Positions 17,090 through 26,438 of a DNA stretch of 64,000 bases are shown piece after piece (the stretch's first letter is position 1; each line of letters starts with the position of its first letter). A program made the position numbers and the translations under genes. This stretch comes from Bradyrhizobium iriomotense (GTDB lineage: Bacteria; Pseudomonadota; Alphaproteobacteria; Rhizobiales; Xanthobacteraceae). The DNA lies in contig NZ_JAFCJZ010000016.1 of the NCBI RefSeq assembly GCF_018130765.1, positions 1 through 64,000 of the forward strand, written 5' to 3'. Under the pieces are notes generated by a model. That model ran no database searches. It worked only from the letters and a program-made list of their open reading frames with translations, and was not told where the DNA came from.

Positions 17090-17959
17090 TTGGATTACGC
17101 AACACTGATCGGGCAAGCGACACTGAATGGCCTTGTGATCGGCGCCATGTACATGCTCATGGCGGTCGGCTTCACCCTGACCTTCGGGATCATGCGTGTG
17201 GTCAACTTTGCCCATGGCGAGTTCTACATGTTGGGGGCCTTCACGGCGTTCTTCACCTATGCCTATTGGGAAATCCCCTTCGTGGTCTGCTTGCTCATTG
17301 CGGCGCTGACCGTCGGCATCCTCGGCGTGCTTGTGGAAGGCGCACTGATACAGCCGTTCCGGGACGATGAAACCTCCGGCATGATCGCGACGCTTGCGAT
17401 CTCGGTGATCATCCAGAATGCCGCGGTCTTGATCTGGGGGCCGGCGCCTCGACCGATGCCGGATATCGTGCAGGGCACGCTGATGCTTGGCCCATTCAGC
17501 TTTCCCTGGTCGCGGCTCGTCGTCATCGCGGCGGCCGTGTTGATCTTTGTGACGTTCTGGCTGTTCATGCAGGGTACGAGGACCGGTCGGGCCATGCGGG
17601 CGGTCGCGCAGGACAAGGAGACGGCGCTGATCCAGGGAATCCGGATCAACGCGATCTATCCGCTAGCCTTCGGCATGAGCGTGGCGCTGGCTGCCCTGGC
17701 GGGGGCGTTGATGGGCCCGGTCTTCTCGGTATCGCCGTTCATCGGGCTGACGCCGATGCTGAAGGCGTTCGTCGTGGTCATTCTCGGCGGCCTGGGCTCG
17801 GTGCCCGGCGCAGTGGTCGGCGGAATCCTGCTCGGGCTCATTGAGAGCTTCACTGCAACCATGTTCGGCTCGCTCGTCTCGGACATCCTCCAGCTTCTGC
17901 TGGTGATCATGATCCTGTTGGTTCGCCCCTCGGGTCTGCTTGGACAGCGGGAGTATTAG
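17090..17959 (+). CDS. Liv-type ABC transporter permease (LivH-like)
   Basis: A 289-residue integral membrane protein with about eight hydrophobic segments and the LivH features LTFGIMRVVNFAHGEFYMLGA near the N-terminus and VVILGGLGSVPGAVVGGI near the C-terminus. The start is TTG 17090, supported by GAGGACG just upstream; no ATG is available near it. It pairs with the LivM-like permease two bases downstream. Confidence 0.95.
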   Translation: MDYATLIGQATLNGLVIGAMYMLMAVGFTLTFGIMRVVNFAHGEFYMLGAFTAFFTYAYWEIPFVVCLLIAALTVGILGVLVEGALIQPFRDDETSGMIATLAISVIIQNAAVLIWGPAPRPMPDIVQGTLMLGPFSFPWSRLVVIAAAVLIFVTFWLFMQGTRTGRAMRAVAQDKETALIQGIRINAIYPLAFGMSVALAALAGALMGPVFSVSPFIGLTPMLKAFVVVILGGLGSVPGAVVGGILLGLIESFTATMFGSLVSDILQLLLVIMILLVRPSGLLGQREY

Positions 17960-17961
17960 TC

Positions 17962-18960
17962 TTGGATGCCTCGTCGCCAACTCTAGCGAAGATCGACCAG
18001 CCGCACGGGATACGGCGCCACGGCTTGCCGATGGGGCTCGCGATAGCGGTCCTGTTGGCGTCAGCGATCGTCATTCCGCAGTTCGCCGCGAACCAGTTCT
18101 ATCTCCACCTGGCGAATATCGTCCTGATCAATGCGATTTTTGCCATGAGTCTCGGTCTGATCATGTCGGTCGGCCAGTTGTCGCTCGGACACGCCGCATT
18201 CGTGTCAGCCGGCGGCTACATCTCGGCACTGGCGGCGCTCAATTTTAAGGTCCCGCCCTTGCTGGGTATCGTCCTCGCGGGCCTGACGACCGGATTGGTC
18301 GCGGCGGCGCTCGGCAAAGTGATATTGCGGCTGCGCGGCGTCTACTTCGTGCTTGTGACCTTCCTTGCCGGCCAGGTGTTCACGCTGATCGCGCTGAACT
18401 GGCAGAGCGTGACACACGGGGCAAACGGTTTGATCGGCATTCCGGCAATCTCGCTGTTCGGCTTTCCGCTGGCGACACGTCTGCGCTTCTACTACTTCGC
18501 GCTCGCGGCCTTCGTGCTGGTCTTTACGTTCATCTGGGCCTTGATGCGCTCGCAATATGGCAGAGCTTTCGGCTCGATTGCCGAGAACATGCGGCTCGCC
18601 GAGGCGAGCGGCATCGACGTCAGTCGTTACCAGATCATCGCCTTCTCCCTCGGCAGCGGCATTGCGGGCGGCGCCGGCGCCATCATGATCCACTACATCC
18701 GCTTCATCTCGCCCGATAGCTTCACGTTCAGTGATTCCATAGCCTACATCACCATGCTGGTGGTCGGTGGACGTGGCTCGCTCGTCGGCGGCGCGCTGGG
18801 CTCGCTGTTTCTGACGCCGCTTCCCGAAGCGCTGCGCGGTCTCGCCGGCGTCCAGCATATTCTGTATGGCGTCATCCTGCTCGGCGTACTGCTGTTCCTG
18901 CCAGGCGGGCTTGTGTCCGTCGGCCGCTTCTTCAAACGCGGCTTGGGGAGGCAAAAATGA
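17962..18960 (+). CDS. Liv-type ABC transporter permease (LivM-like)
   Basis: A 332-residue permease with the LivM signatures GQLSLGHAAFVSAGGYISAL and VVGGRGSLVGGALGS. The start is TTG 17962 after GGGAGT, and the stop overlaps the next start (ATGA). The first ~25 residues are a polar extension before the first membrane helix. It is the second channel subunit of the importer. Confidence 0.95.
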   Translation: MDASSPTLAKIDQPHGIRRHGLPMGLAIAVLLASAIVIPQFAANQFYLHLANIVLINAIFAMSLGLIMSVGQLSLGHAAFVSAGGYISALAALNFKVPPLLGIVLAGLTTGLVAAALGKVILRLRGVYFVLVTFLAGQVFTLIALNWQSVTHGANGLIGIPAISLFGFPLATRLRFYYFALAAFVLVFTFIWALMRSQYGRAFGSIAENMRLAEASGIDVSRYQIIAFSLGSGIAGGAGAIMIHYIRFISPDSFTFSDSIAYITMLVVGGRGSLVGGALGSLFLTPLPEALRGLAGVQHILYGVILLGVLLFLPGGLVSVGRFFKRGLGRQK

Positions 18961-19730
18961 GCGCGCTTCTCGAAGTCGAACGGATCAGCAGGCGATACGG
19001 AGGTCTGAACGCGTTGAAGGATGTCTCCTTCTCCGTCCGAGAGGGTGAGATCGTCGGTCTGATCGGTCCGAACGGCGCCGGCAAGACCACCTGCTTCAAC
19101 GTGGTCAGCGGAGCCGTGCCGCCGTCTTCGGGAGCCATCAAGTTCAAGGGGCGGAACATCGTAGGACGGAAGACCAGTCAGATTGTGCATGATGGGCTGG
19201 TCAGGACGTTTCAAGCGACGACGGTATTTCCGGCCTCCTCGGTGATCGAGAATGTGTTGCGGGGCGCCTTCGCCACTACGCCGGTGTCCATGTTCGGCTC
19301 GATCATCAACACGGGCGCCTCGCGTGCGACTCTTGCGGTGACACGCAAGCGTTGCGAGCAGTTGCTTGAGCGGCTGGCGTTGAGCCAGTTCCGCGACCGC
19401 AAGGCGTCCGAGCTCTCTTATGGCGGTCAGCGTCGGCTCGGTGTGGCGATCGCGCTCGCAGCAAATCCGAAGCTGTTGTTGCTCGACGAGCCTGTCGCCG
19501 GTCTTAACCCGGAAGAAGCAGCGGATTTCGGACGCCTGATCCGGGAACTGCATGAGAGTGAAAAACTCTCGGTGCTTTTGGTCGAGCATCACATGCGGCT
19601 CGTGATGGGCCTTTGCAATCGAATCGTGGTGCTGGATCATGGCGAGAAGATCGCCGAAGGCAAACCGACGGAGATCAGCGTTAACCCGAAGGTCGTGCAG
19701 GCCTATCTCGGCACTGAGGTGGTCGCATGA
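18957..19730 (+). CDS. Liv-type ABC transporter ATPase (LivG-like)
   Basis: A 257-residue ABC ATPase. Walker A is GPNGAGKTT, the signature is LSYGGQRRL (the short-chain variant usual in LivG), Walker B is LLLLDEPVAGL, and the switch His is in LLVEHHMRLV. It overlaps both neighbours by 4 bp, so translation is coupled. It energises the 17090/17962 permease pair. Confidence 0.96.
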   Translation: MSALLEVERISRRYGGLNALKDVSFSVREGEIVGLIGPNGAGKTTCFNVVSGAVPPSSGAIKFKGRNIVGRKTSQIVHDGLVRTFQATTVFPASSVIENVLRGAFATTPVSMFGSIINTGASRATLAVTRKRCEQLLERLALSQFRDRKASELSYGGQRRLGVAIALAANPKLLLLDEPVAGLNPEEAADFGRLIRELHESEKLSVLLVEHHMRLVMGLCNRIVVLDHGEKIAEGKPTEISVNPKVVQAYLGTEVVA

Positions 19731-20443
19731 GCGGTGTTCTGAGCCTTCGCGATATCCACGTTGAATATGGCAGCCGTGTCGCGGTAAGCGGGGTCTCCCT
19801 CGACATCGCGCCGAACCAAATCGTCTCGCTGGTCGGCAGCAACGGTGCGGGCAAGACCTCGACATTGCGTGCGATCATGGGGCTCAACCCGCCGAGCCGC
19901 GGAGAAATCCGTTTCTGCGACACGCGGATTGACCGGCTGCAGTCGCCGGAGATCGTATCGCGAGGTGTTGCGTTGTCACCCGAGGGCCGCCGCGTCTTTC
20001 CGCGCATGACCGTGCAGGACAACCTCCTGGTTGGCGGCTATCTCCAGCCGCAAGGGCAGTCCTTGCGCAGTTCGGTCGAGCGGATGTTCGGATATTTCCC
20101 GAGGTTGCAGGAGCGGCGACGCCAGATGGCGGGCACGCTCTCTGGCGGTGAGCAACAGATGCTGGCGATCGCGCGGGCCCTGATGGCTCAGCCCAAGGTG
20201 CTCCTGCTCGATGAACCGTCGCTTGGACTGGCGCCGATCATGGTCCAGGAGATCGGTCGTTTGATCGAGAAGATCAACAAGGAGCAGGGCCTGACGATCG
20301 TTCTGGTCGAGCAGAACGCGAGCCTGGCGCTTCGTCTGTGTCATTACGCCTACGTCCTGGAGAATGGCCGCGTCGCCCTTTCGGGGCCCGGTGCGGAACT
20401 TATCAAGAGCGAGTACGTGCAACGCGCCTATCTCGGCGTCTGA
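19727..20443 (+). CDS. Liv-type ABC transporter ATPase (LivF-like)
   Basis: A 238-residue ABC ATPase, second of the Liv-type pair. It has Walker A GSNGAGKTS, the Q-loop region VALSPEGRRVFPRMTV, signature LSGGEQQML and Walker B LLLDEPSLGL, ending YVQRAYLGV as LivF proteins do. The start overlaps the LivG stop by 4 bp. With it the five-gene importer is complete. Confidence 0.96.
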   Translation: MSGVLSLRDIHVEYGSRVAVSGVSLDIAPNQIVSLVGSNGAGKTSTLRAIMGLNPPSRGEIRFCDTRIDRLQSPEIVSRGVALSPEGRRVFPRMTVQDNLLVGGYLQPQGQSLRSSVERMFGYFPRLQERRRQMAGTLSGGEQQMLAIARALMAQPKVLLLDEPSLGLAPIMVQEIGRLIEKINKEQGLTIVLVEQNASLALRLCHYAYVLENGRVALSGPGAELIKSEYVQRAYLGV

Positions 20444-20477
20444 AGAACTCAGCGTCCTCGCAAGGAATGTCAGATCA

Positions 20478-21971
20478 ATGAGTGCGCATTCAATCAAACT
20501 TCCGCCCTGCACGACGAAGCCGGCCGAGGAACTCGCAGGCTTCGCCTCAAGACTGAAGCTTGACGATGTACCCACTGCGGTTCGTGACCGCGCAAAGCTC
20601 CTAATACTTGACGGCATCGGATTGGGGCTCGCCTCGCACGCGTATGAATTCGGCCCGGTGTCGCTTGCCGGAATTGCAAAGCTCGCCGGCGATGGTGGCG
20701 ATTGCACCGTAATCGGCAGCACGTCAAAACTTCCACTGCGCGACAGCGTGCTTGCCAACGGCATTCTTATTCACGGCCTCGATTTCGACGATACGCATAT
20801 CGAGGCGATCGTTCATCCAACGGCCGCCTGCTTGCCTTGCGCGCTGTCCTTGTCGGAGCATCTTGATCTATCCGGTGCGGACCTGCTGACATCGTATATC
20901 GCGGGAATGGAGGCCGCAGTGCGGCTCGGCATGGCGATCCGCGGTGGATTCCATCATGTCGGCTTCCACGCCACCGGCGTGATCTCGCATTTCAGCTCGG
21001 CACTCGTTGCGGCAAAACTGCTCGGGTTGACCGAGGCGCAAGCCATTGCTGCTCAGGGCATCGCAGCGAGCACAGCTTCGGGCGTCCAGGTCTTCCTGGA
21101 AGAGGGCGCCTGGACCAAGCGCTTCCATCCCGGCTGGGGCGCTGTCGCCGGCCTTACTGCGGCGACACTCGCCAGTTCAGGCTTTCATGGCCCGAGCCGG
21201 CCGTACGAAGGCCGCTTCGGCCTCTTCCATGCCTATCTGCAAGACCATGCGGCGGATACGTCGCTCGATTTGGTTGGCGAGGAGCTCGGGCAACGTTGGC
21301 ATTTCGCGGACACCGCGATCAAACCCTACCCCGTCTGTCACTTCTGTCACGGAGCGATGGAGGCGGCGATTCTCCTGCGCGAGGAGATCGGCGGCAGAGC
21401 GATTGCTTCAGTCGATGCCTATGTTCCCGAAAAGACTCTGCCGATCATCGCCGAGCCGGCCTCTTCGAAGAAACATCCGAAGACTGACTACGAAGCCAAG
21501 TTCAGCGTGCAATTTTGTGTAGCCACCGGACTGCTGAAGGGACGATTTGGCCTTGCGGATCTCGCGCAAGACGCCTTGTCGGACGACGCCGTCCTGGCGC
21601 TGACCGCCAGAGTCGAATGTCATGCCGATCCCGATACCAGGTTTCCCGAGGCCTTTTCTGGCGGAGTCAGGGTGACGCTCGACGACGGAAGAGAGCTCTT
21701 CAAGCACGTGCCGATCAACGAAGGCAGCGGTCACCGCGCTCTGCAGCGCGACACCGTCATTCGAAAGTTCCTGGCGAACGCCACCATGACCATCGGCGAA
21801 GCCGCAGCTCAGCGCGTGTGCGACGCCATCCTCGACCTGGAAAATCTTCCGGCGCGAACGATCGCCCGGACGTTGATCGCAGGGCGCCAGGGCGGACCTG
21901 CCTCGGATCCGCGGCACATCGTCCAAGAGGTTATGTCAACTGTTGACAGTGCGCAGGGTGCGTGGTCTTAG
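20478..21971 (+). CDS. MmgE/PrpD family protein
   Basis: A 497-residue member of the 2-methylcitrate dehydratase / cis-aconitate decarboxylase fold family. Recognisable parts are the helical N-domain with HGLDFDDTHIEAIVHPTAA, the GSGVQVFLEEGAW-like central segment (read here as SGVQVFLEEGAWTKR), and FHATGVISHFSS. Family members dehydrate or decarboxylate tricarboxylates without an iron-sulphur cluster. I chose ATG 20478; the open frame further upstream overlaps the LivF gene. It is 34 bp downstream of the transporter and probably co-transcribed. Together with the PrpF- and PrpB-like enzymes it suggests chemistry on a methylcitrate-, aconitate- or itaconate-like compound. Confidence 0.9.
   Translation: MSAHSIKLPPCTTKPAEELAGFASRLKLDDVPTAVRDRAKLLILDGIGLGLASHAYEFGPVSLAGIAKLAGDGGDCTVIGSTSKLPLRDSVLANGILIHGLDFDDTHIEAIVHPTAACLPCALSLSEHLDLSGADLLTSYIAGMEAAVRLGMAIRGGFHHVGFHATGVISHFSSALVAAKLLGLTEAQAIAAQGIAASTASGVQVFLEEGAWTKRFHPGWGAVAGLTAATLASSGFHGPSRPYEGRFGLFHAYLQDHAADTSLDLVGEELGQRWHFADTAIKPYPVCHFCHGAMEAAILLREEIGGRAIASVDAYVPEKTLPIIAEPASSKKHPKTDYEAKFSVQFCVATGLLKGRFGLADLAQDALSDDAVLALTARVECHADPDTRFPEAFSGGVRVTLDDGRELFKHVPINEGSGHRALQRDTVIRKFLANATMTIGEAAAQRVCDAILDLENLPARTIARTLIAGRQGGPASDPRHIVQEVMSTVDSAQGAWS
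21934..21948. promoter_or_regulatory. Operator-like palindrome, site E (perfect)
   Basis: TGTCAACTGTTGACA, a perfect 7-1-7 palindrome and the best copy of the motif. It lies inside the last codons of the MmgE/PrpD gene, 45 bp before the carboxylase start, and appears to control the downstream genes. TTGACA at 21943-21948 could be a -35 box; TCTTAG 17 nt later is a poor -10. Confidence 0.65.
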
Positions 21972-21992
21972 GAGGATGGGTCCACGCTTCAA

Positions 21993-24900
21993 ATGCGATC
22001 GGAAATCTCGATGGTGAGTCGTGCCGCGTCGATTGGTCAGCCGCACAAGGTGCTCGTCGCCAATCGCGGCGAGATAGCGGTTCGGATCTGTCGTGCGATT
22101 TCCGAGATCGGCTGGCAAAGCGTCGTCGTGTACTCCGCCGATGACGCGTCGTGCCTGCACACGAAGAAGGGAGACGTCTCCGTCCGTCTCGGTCGACAGG
22201 GGGCTGCGGCATATCTCGACATCGAAAGGATGATCGAGATTGCGCGGCAAAGCGGTTGCACCATGGTGCATCCCGGATACGGATTTCTCAGCGAGCGGGC
22301 TGACTTCGCGGAACGCTGCGAAGTCGAGGGGCTGATCTTCGTCGGCCCGTCGCCGCAAACATTGCGCATCTTCGGGAACAAGGCGGAAGCACGCGAACTG
22401 GCGGCGGCCTGTCGCGTGCCGTTCCCAAACGGAAGTCCTGAGCTGTCGACTACGGAGGAAGCCGCTGCGTTCTTCGCGAAGCAGGACAACGGCGCGATCC
22501 TTCTGAAGGCGGTCGCAGGTGGAGGTGGTCGCGGCATCCGTATCGCGCGGTCTGCCGCCGAAGTGGCAGCCGCTTTTGAACGCTGCCGATCCGAGGCAAA
22601 AGCCTCTTTCGGAGACGATAGGGTGTTCGCCGAGGAATTGATCGAAGGCGCCAGGCATGTCGAGGTGCAACTGGTCGGCGATGGCACGGGCGAGATAGCG
22701 ATCCTCGGCGAGCGTGAATGTAGCCTGCAGCGGCGCCACCAGAAGCTCGTCGAACTGGCGCCATCGCCGGGTCTCTCCCGGGAAACGCGGGAGGCGCTGT
22801 ACCAGGCAAGTGAGCGCCTGGGCCGGCGCGTCAGATACCGAGGTCTCGGTACCTTCGAATTCCTGGTCTGCTCGGGTGAGCGATCCGACAAGGATCGGAT
22901 CTTGTTCATGGAAGTCAATCCGCGCCTGCAAGTCGAGCATACGGTGACAGAGGAAGTCACAGGCGTCGACCTCGTCCAGCTTCAACTGCGTCTGGCTGCC
23001 GGCGGCCATCTCGGGCAGGAAACGCTCCCCGATCCCATGAAACCTCGCGGTATCGCCCTGCAGCTCCGCGTCAACATGGAAAGCCTGCAGCCGGATGGGT
23101 CGATCGCACCTGCCGCGGGCGAATTGCGGGCGTTCGAATTGCCGTCCGGACCCGGCATACGCATCGATACGGCTGGCTATGCAGGCTTCCGGAACAGCGT
23201 GAGCTTCGACTCTTTGCTGGCAAAAATAATCGTCCATGTTCCGTCGGGCGGATATGACGCAATTGTTCGCAAGGCCTATCGCGCCTTGTGCGAGACCCGC
23301 ATCGATGGAATCGCGACCAACCTCCAGTTCCTGAGAAATCTTCTTCGCCGCAGGGAAGTCGAAGAGAATCGCGTTCACACGCGCTTCATCGACGAGCACA
23401 TGCAGGATCTTGCCGGGTCGAACAATGAGTCCCATCCCGTCCTTCACTTCGATCAGGCCCATGGCGACCGAAGCTGCGAAGAGACCCGGGATATCCGCCA
23501 GCCGGCCGGCTCTCTTGCAGTTGCGACGCCGGCAACCTGCCGGATCGTCGAAATCCAGGTCCGCGAGGGCGACACGGTCTTGGCGGGACAGCCATTAGCC
23601 GTCACCGAATCGATGAAGATGGAATTCGTCATCCAGGCCGATGTCGGGGGCACAATCGTCGCTCTCGCAGCGAAGGAGGGCGACTCCTTGCTCGAAGGCG
23701 AGCCGCTGCTGTTCCTCGTGGCGAACGATTCCGAGCAGGCCGATCACGGTGTCGCCGACGACCAGCGTGGTCTCGACGAGATCCGAAGCGACTTGGCCCG
23801 TGTACTATCGGCCCACGAGCGCCTGATGGACGAGGCTCGCCCCGAGGCAGTCGCCCGGCGCCGGAAGACCGGCCAGAGGACGGCGCGGGAGAACGTTGCG
23901 GATTTGTGTGATGAGGGAAGCTTCCTCGAGTACGGCGGGCTCGCCGTCGCTGCGCAGCGCTCGCGACGGAGCATCGAGGAATTGCAGGAGGTCAGTCCTG
24001 CGGACGGTCTGATCACGGGCGTCGGGACCGTGAACGCGGACCTATTCGGCGCAGACAAGACGAGATGTGCCGTCCTGGCGTACGACTATACGGTTTTCGC
24101 CGGCACCCAGGGCTACATAGCCCATACGAAGAAGCGCCGGATCATTCGCCTTGCGACGAAGTGGCAGCTACCGGTCATCATGTTCGCGGAGGGCGGGGGT
24201 GGTCGCCCGGGCGATACCGACGATCGGACCGGATTGAAGCTCTACAACGCGACATTCTGGGGAATGGCGCGATTGAGCGGGGAGGTCCCGATCGTCGCCA
24301 TCGCGTCCGGCCGCTGCTTCGCAGGCAACGCAGCGCTGCTGTCCTGCGCGGATCTGGTCATCGCGACGGAAAATGCCTCGATCGGAATGGGCGGGCCCGC
24401 GATGATCGAAGGCGGCGGACTGGGCATCGTGCCCGCCGACGAGGTAGGCCCGGTGTCTGTCCAGTCACGCAACGGCGTCATCGACGTCGTCGTGCGCGAC
24501 GAGGAAGAAGCGGTCTCCGTTGCCAAGCAGTTCCTCTCCTACGTCCAGGGGAGCAAGGCGAGTTGGACTAGCAGCGACCAGCGTTTGCTGCGGCATATCA
24601 TACCTGAAGAGCCACGCAGGGCCTACGATATGCGGCAGGTGATCGATCTGCTTGCAGACACCGGTTCGTTTCTTGAACTCCGGCCGAAGTTCGGCGTGGG
24701 AATCATCACCGGATTCATACGCGTCGAGGGACACGCCTTCGCGGTCGTCGCGAACAACCCCGCGCATTTGGCCGGCGCCATTGACACCGACGGCTCGGAA
24801 AAAGCCGCGCGGTTTCTCGGCCTGGTCGAGTCGCTCGGAATTCCTCTCCTGACTCTTTGCGATACGCCGGGCTTCATGGTTGGTCCCGAGGCGGAAAAGA

Positions 24901-25361
24901 GCGGCCTCGTGCGAAGCGCGGGCCGGATGTTCGTCGGCGGCTCCAAGCTCACAGTTCCGCTGTTCACGATCGTCGTTCGAAAGGCCTATGGGCTCGGTGC
25001 GGTTGCGATGGTCGGCGGCAATTCCTACGAGCAGATGTTCTGTGTCGCCTGGCCGACCGGTCATTTTGGGAAGATGGGGCTCGAGGGGCATGTGAAGCTC
25101 GCCTACCGCAAGGAGCTGGAGGCTTTTCCGAGCGAGGCCGAACGTCAGGCGCGCGTGCGCCAGATGGTCGCCGAGCTTCATGACCGCGGAAGTGCGCTCA
25201 ACACCGCGCCATACCTCTCGATCGACGATGTCATTGATCCGCTCCAGTCGCGCGCGTGGCTGATGGCCGGCTTGCAGGTCGTCAGGCAGCGCGATCGCAT
25301 CAATACGAAGGGCAACAGACGCCTGGACGAAGACCCGCCCGGTTCGGCCTGGTGCGATTGA
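21993..25361 (+). CDS. Single-chain biotin-dependent acyl-CoA carboxylase (BC-BCCP-CT fusion)
   Basis: A 1122-residue multidomain enzyme. The biotin carboxylase domain (about 15-470) has VANRGEIAVRICRA, HPGYGFLSE, the glycine-rich ATP loop AVAGGGGRGIR and FMEVNPRLQVEHTVTEE. The biotin carrier segment (about 510-585) has ESMKME with the biotinyl lysine at K542. The carboxyltransferase domain (about 595-1110) has SGRCFAGNAALLSCADLVIA, IGMGGPAMIEGGGLG and DTPGFMVGPEAEKSG. Such single-chain carboxylases are known for propionyl- and longer acyl-CoAs. The carrier motif is ESMKM rather than the common EAMKM. The start is ATG 21993; AGGAGG at 21970-21975 is rather far from it. It carboxylates an acyl-CoA of unknown length, consuming ATP and bicarbonate. 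Confidence 0.95.
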   Translation: MRSEISMVSRAASIGQPHKVLVANRGEIAVRICRAISEIGWQSVVVYSADDASCLHTKKGDVSVRLGRQGAAAYLDIERMIEIARQSGCTMVHPGYGFLSERADFAERCEVEGLIFVGPSPQTLRIFGNKAEARELAAACRVPFPNGSPELSTTEEAAAFFAKQDNGAILLKAVAGGGGRGIRIARSAAEVAAAFERCRSEAKASFGDDRVFAEELIEGARHVEVQLVGDGTGEIAILGERECSLQRRHQKLVELAPSPGLSRETREALYQASERLGRRVRYRGLGTFEFLVCSGERSDKDRILFMEVNPRLQVEHTVTEEVTGVDLVQLQLRLAAGGHLGQETLPDPMKPRGIALQLRVNMESLQPDGSIAPAAGELRAFELPSGPGIRIDTAGYAGFRNSVSFDSLLAKIIVHVPSGGYDAIVRKAYRALCETRIDGIATNLQFLRNLLRRREVEENRVHTRFIDEHMQDLAGSNNESHPVLHFDQAHGDRSCEETRDIRQPAGSLAVATPATCRIVEIQVREGDTVLAGQPLAVTESMKMEFVIQADVGGTIVALAAKEGDSLLEGEPLLFLVANDSEQADHGVADDQRGLDEIRSDLARVLSAHERLMDEARPEAVARRRKTGQRTARENVADLCDEGSFLEYGGLAVAAQRSRRSIEELQEVSPADGLITGVGTVNADLFGADKTRCAVLAYDYTVFAGTQGYIAHTKKRRIIRLATKWQLPVIMFAEGGGGRPGDTDDRTGLKLYNATFWGMARLSGEVPIVAIASGRCFAGNAALLSCADLVIATENASIGMGGPAMIEGGGLGIVPADEVGPVSVQSRNGVIDVVVRDEEEAVSVAKQFLSYVQGSKASWTSSDQRLLRHIIPEEPRRAYDMRQVIDLLADTGSFLELRPKFGVGIITGFIRVEGHAFAVVANNPAHLAGAIDTDGSEKAARFLGLVESLGIPLLTLCDTPGFMVGPEAEKSGLVRSAGRMFVGGSKLTVPLFTIVVRKAYGLGAVAMVGGNSYEQMFCVAWPTGHFGKMGLEGHVKLAYRKELEAFPSEAERQARVRQMVAELHDRGSALNTAPYLSIDDVIDPLQSRAWLMAGLQVVRQRDRINTKGNRRLDEDPPGSAWCD

Positions 25362-25372
25362 AGGTTCATCGC

Positions 25373-26419
25373 ATGGGTATGGTGATCGAAATCACGCCGC
25401 TACAAAGTTCGACCGCAGGGCGCCTCCAGGGGCAGACGGACAGGTCGCCGCTGATCGCCGTTGAAGATCTCCACGTCCATTTCCAACTTGGCCGTCACGA
25501 CGTCTTGCGGGCGGTCAACGGCGTAAGCTTCGATGTGAATGCGGGCGAGGTGTTCGGGATCATCGGCGAATCCGGATCCGGAAAATCGACCGTGGCCCGC
25601 GTGCTGGTCGGTTTGCTCAATCCGACCGAGGGGACCGTCCTCCACGACGGTGTCGTTCTCGCCAAGCTGCGGAGCCGCGAGTTCCGGAGCGTCAGGCGCG
25701 GCTATCAGATCGTCTTTCAAGATCCCGAGGGCGCGCTGAACCCACGGATGACGGTGCTCCAGAGCGTTCGGGAGCCGCTCGATATCGCTGGCGTCGGAAG
25801 CAGCCAGGACCGCAACCAGGCGGCCATGACGTGCCTCGAGCAAGTCGGACTTGGTTCGGACTTTGCGGGTCGCTATCCGCACCAGCTGTCGGGTGGCCAG
25901 AAGCAGCGCGTCAATATCGCGCGCGTTCTGACCATGCAGCCGAAGCTTGTCGTATGCGACGAGGCGGTCGCCGCGCTCGACGTGTCGATCCAGGCGGAGA
26001 TCATCAATCTCTTTTCCGAGCTCAAGTACCGGCTGGGACTGACCTACGTGTTCATCTCGCACGACCTGAACGTGGTAGCGCACATCAGCGACCGCGTCGC
26101 CGTTATGTATTTGGGGCGGCTCGTGGAGGTCAGCCCTGTCGAGCAACTCCTCGCGTCTCCCATGCACCCATACACCCAGGCCTTGCTTCGCTCGCGGCCA
26201 TCGCCCGTGCCGGCGTCGTTGCGGGAGAAGCGACAGCCGGCGCTGACGGGCGAGATCCCGAACGCGATCTCCTATCCCGACGGATGCGCGTTTCAGAGCC
26301 GGTGTCCGCAGGCGACGGCACTATGCGCAGCCGAAGTACCGGTCTGGCGAAGCGCCGAATCCGGACATTGGGTCGCTTGTCACTTCGCCGGTCAAAATCA
26401 GAAAACCCAATCAAAATAA
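25373..26419 (+). CDS. Opp/Dpp-type ABC transporter ATPase (DppF-like)
   Basis: A 348-residue ATPase of the oligopeptide/dipeptide/nickel importer class: Walker A GESGSGKST, signature LSGGQKQRV, Walker B VVCDEAVAALD, and the C-terminal oligopeptide extension with its cysteines (CAFQSRCPQATALC). The Walker B segment reads DEA where DEP is usual; the catalytic Glu is kept. I chose ATG 25373, 11 bp after the carboxylase stop; ATG 25379 is also possible. It precedes the binding protein, so the gene order is F-A-B-C-D. The ligand cannot be read from sequence. Confidence 0.94.
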   Translation: MGMVIEITPLQSSTAGRLQGQTDRSPLIAVEDLHVHFQLGRHDVLRAVNGVSFDVNAGEVFGIIGESGSGKSTVARVLVGLLNPTEGTVLHDGVVLAKLRSREFRSVRRGYQIVFQDPEGALNPRMTVLQSVREPLDIAGVGSSQDRNQAAMTCLEQVGLGSDFAGRYPHQLSGGQKQRVNIARVLTMQPKLVVCDEAVAALDVSIQAEIINLFSELKYRLGLTYVFISHDLNVVAHISDRVAVMYLGRLVEVSPVEQLLASPMHPYTQALLRSRPSPVPASLREKRQPALTGEIPNAISYPDGCAFQSRCPQATALCAAEVPVWRSAESGHWVACHFAGQNQKTQSK

Positions 26420-26438
26420 AACAGCGCGGGAGAAAACG

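Noticed and set aside
21936..23462. Minus-strand open frame of 508 codons
   Set aside because: Antisense to the biotin carboxylase domain, low-complexity Arg/Leu-rich translation, no start signals.
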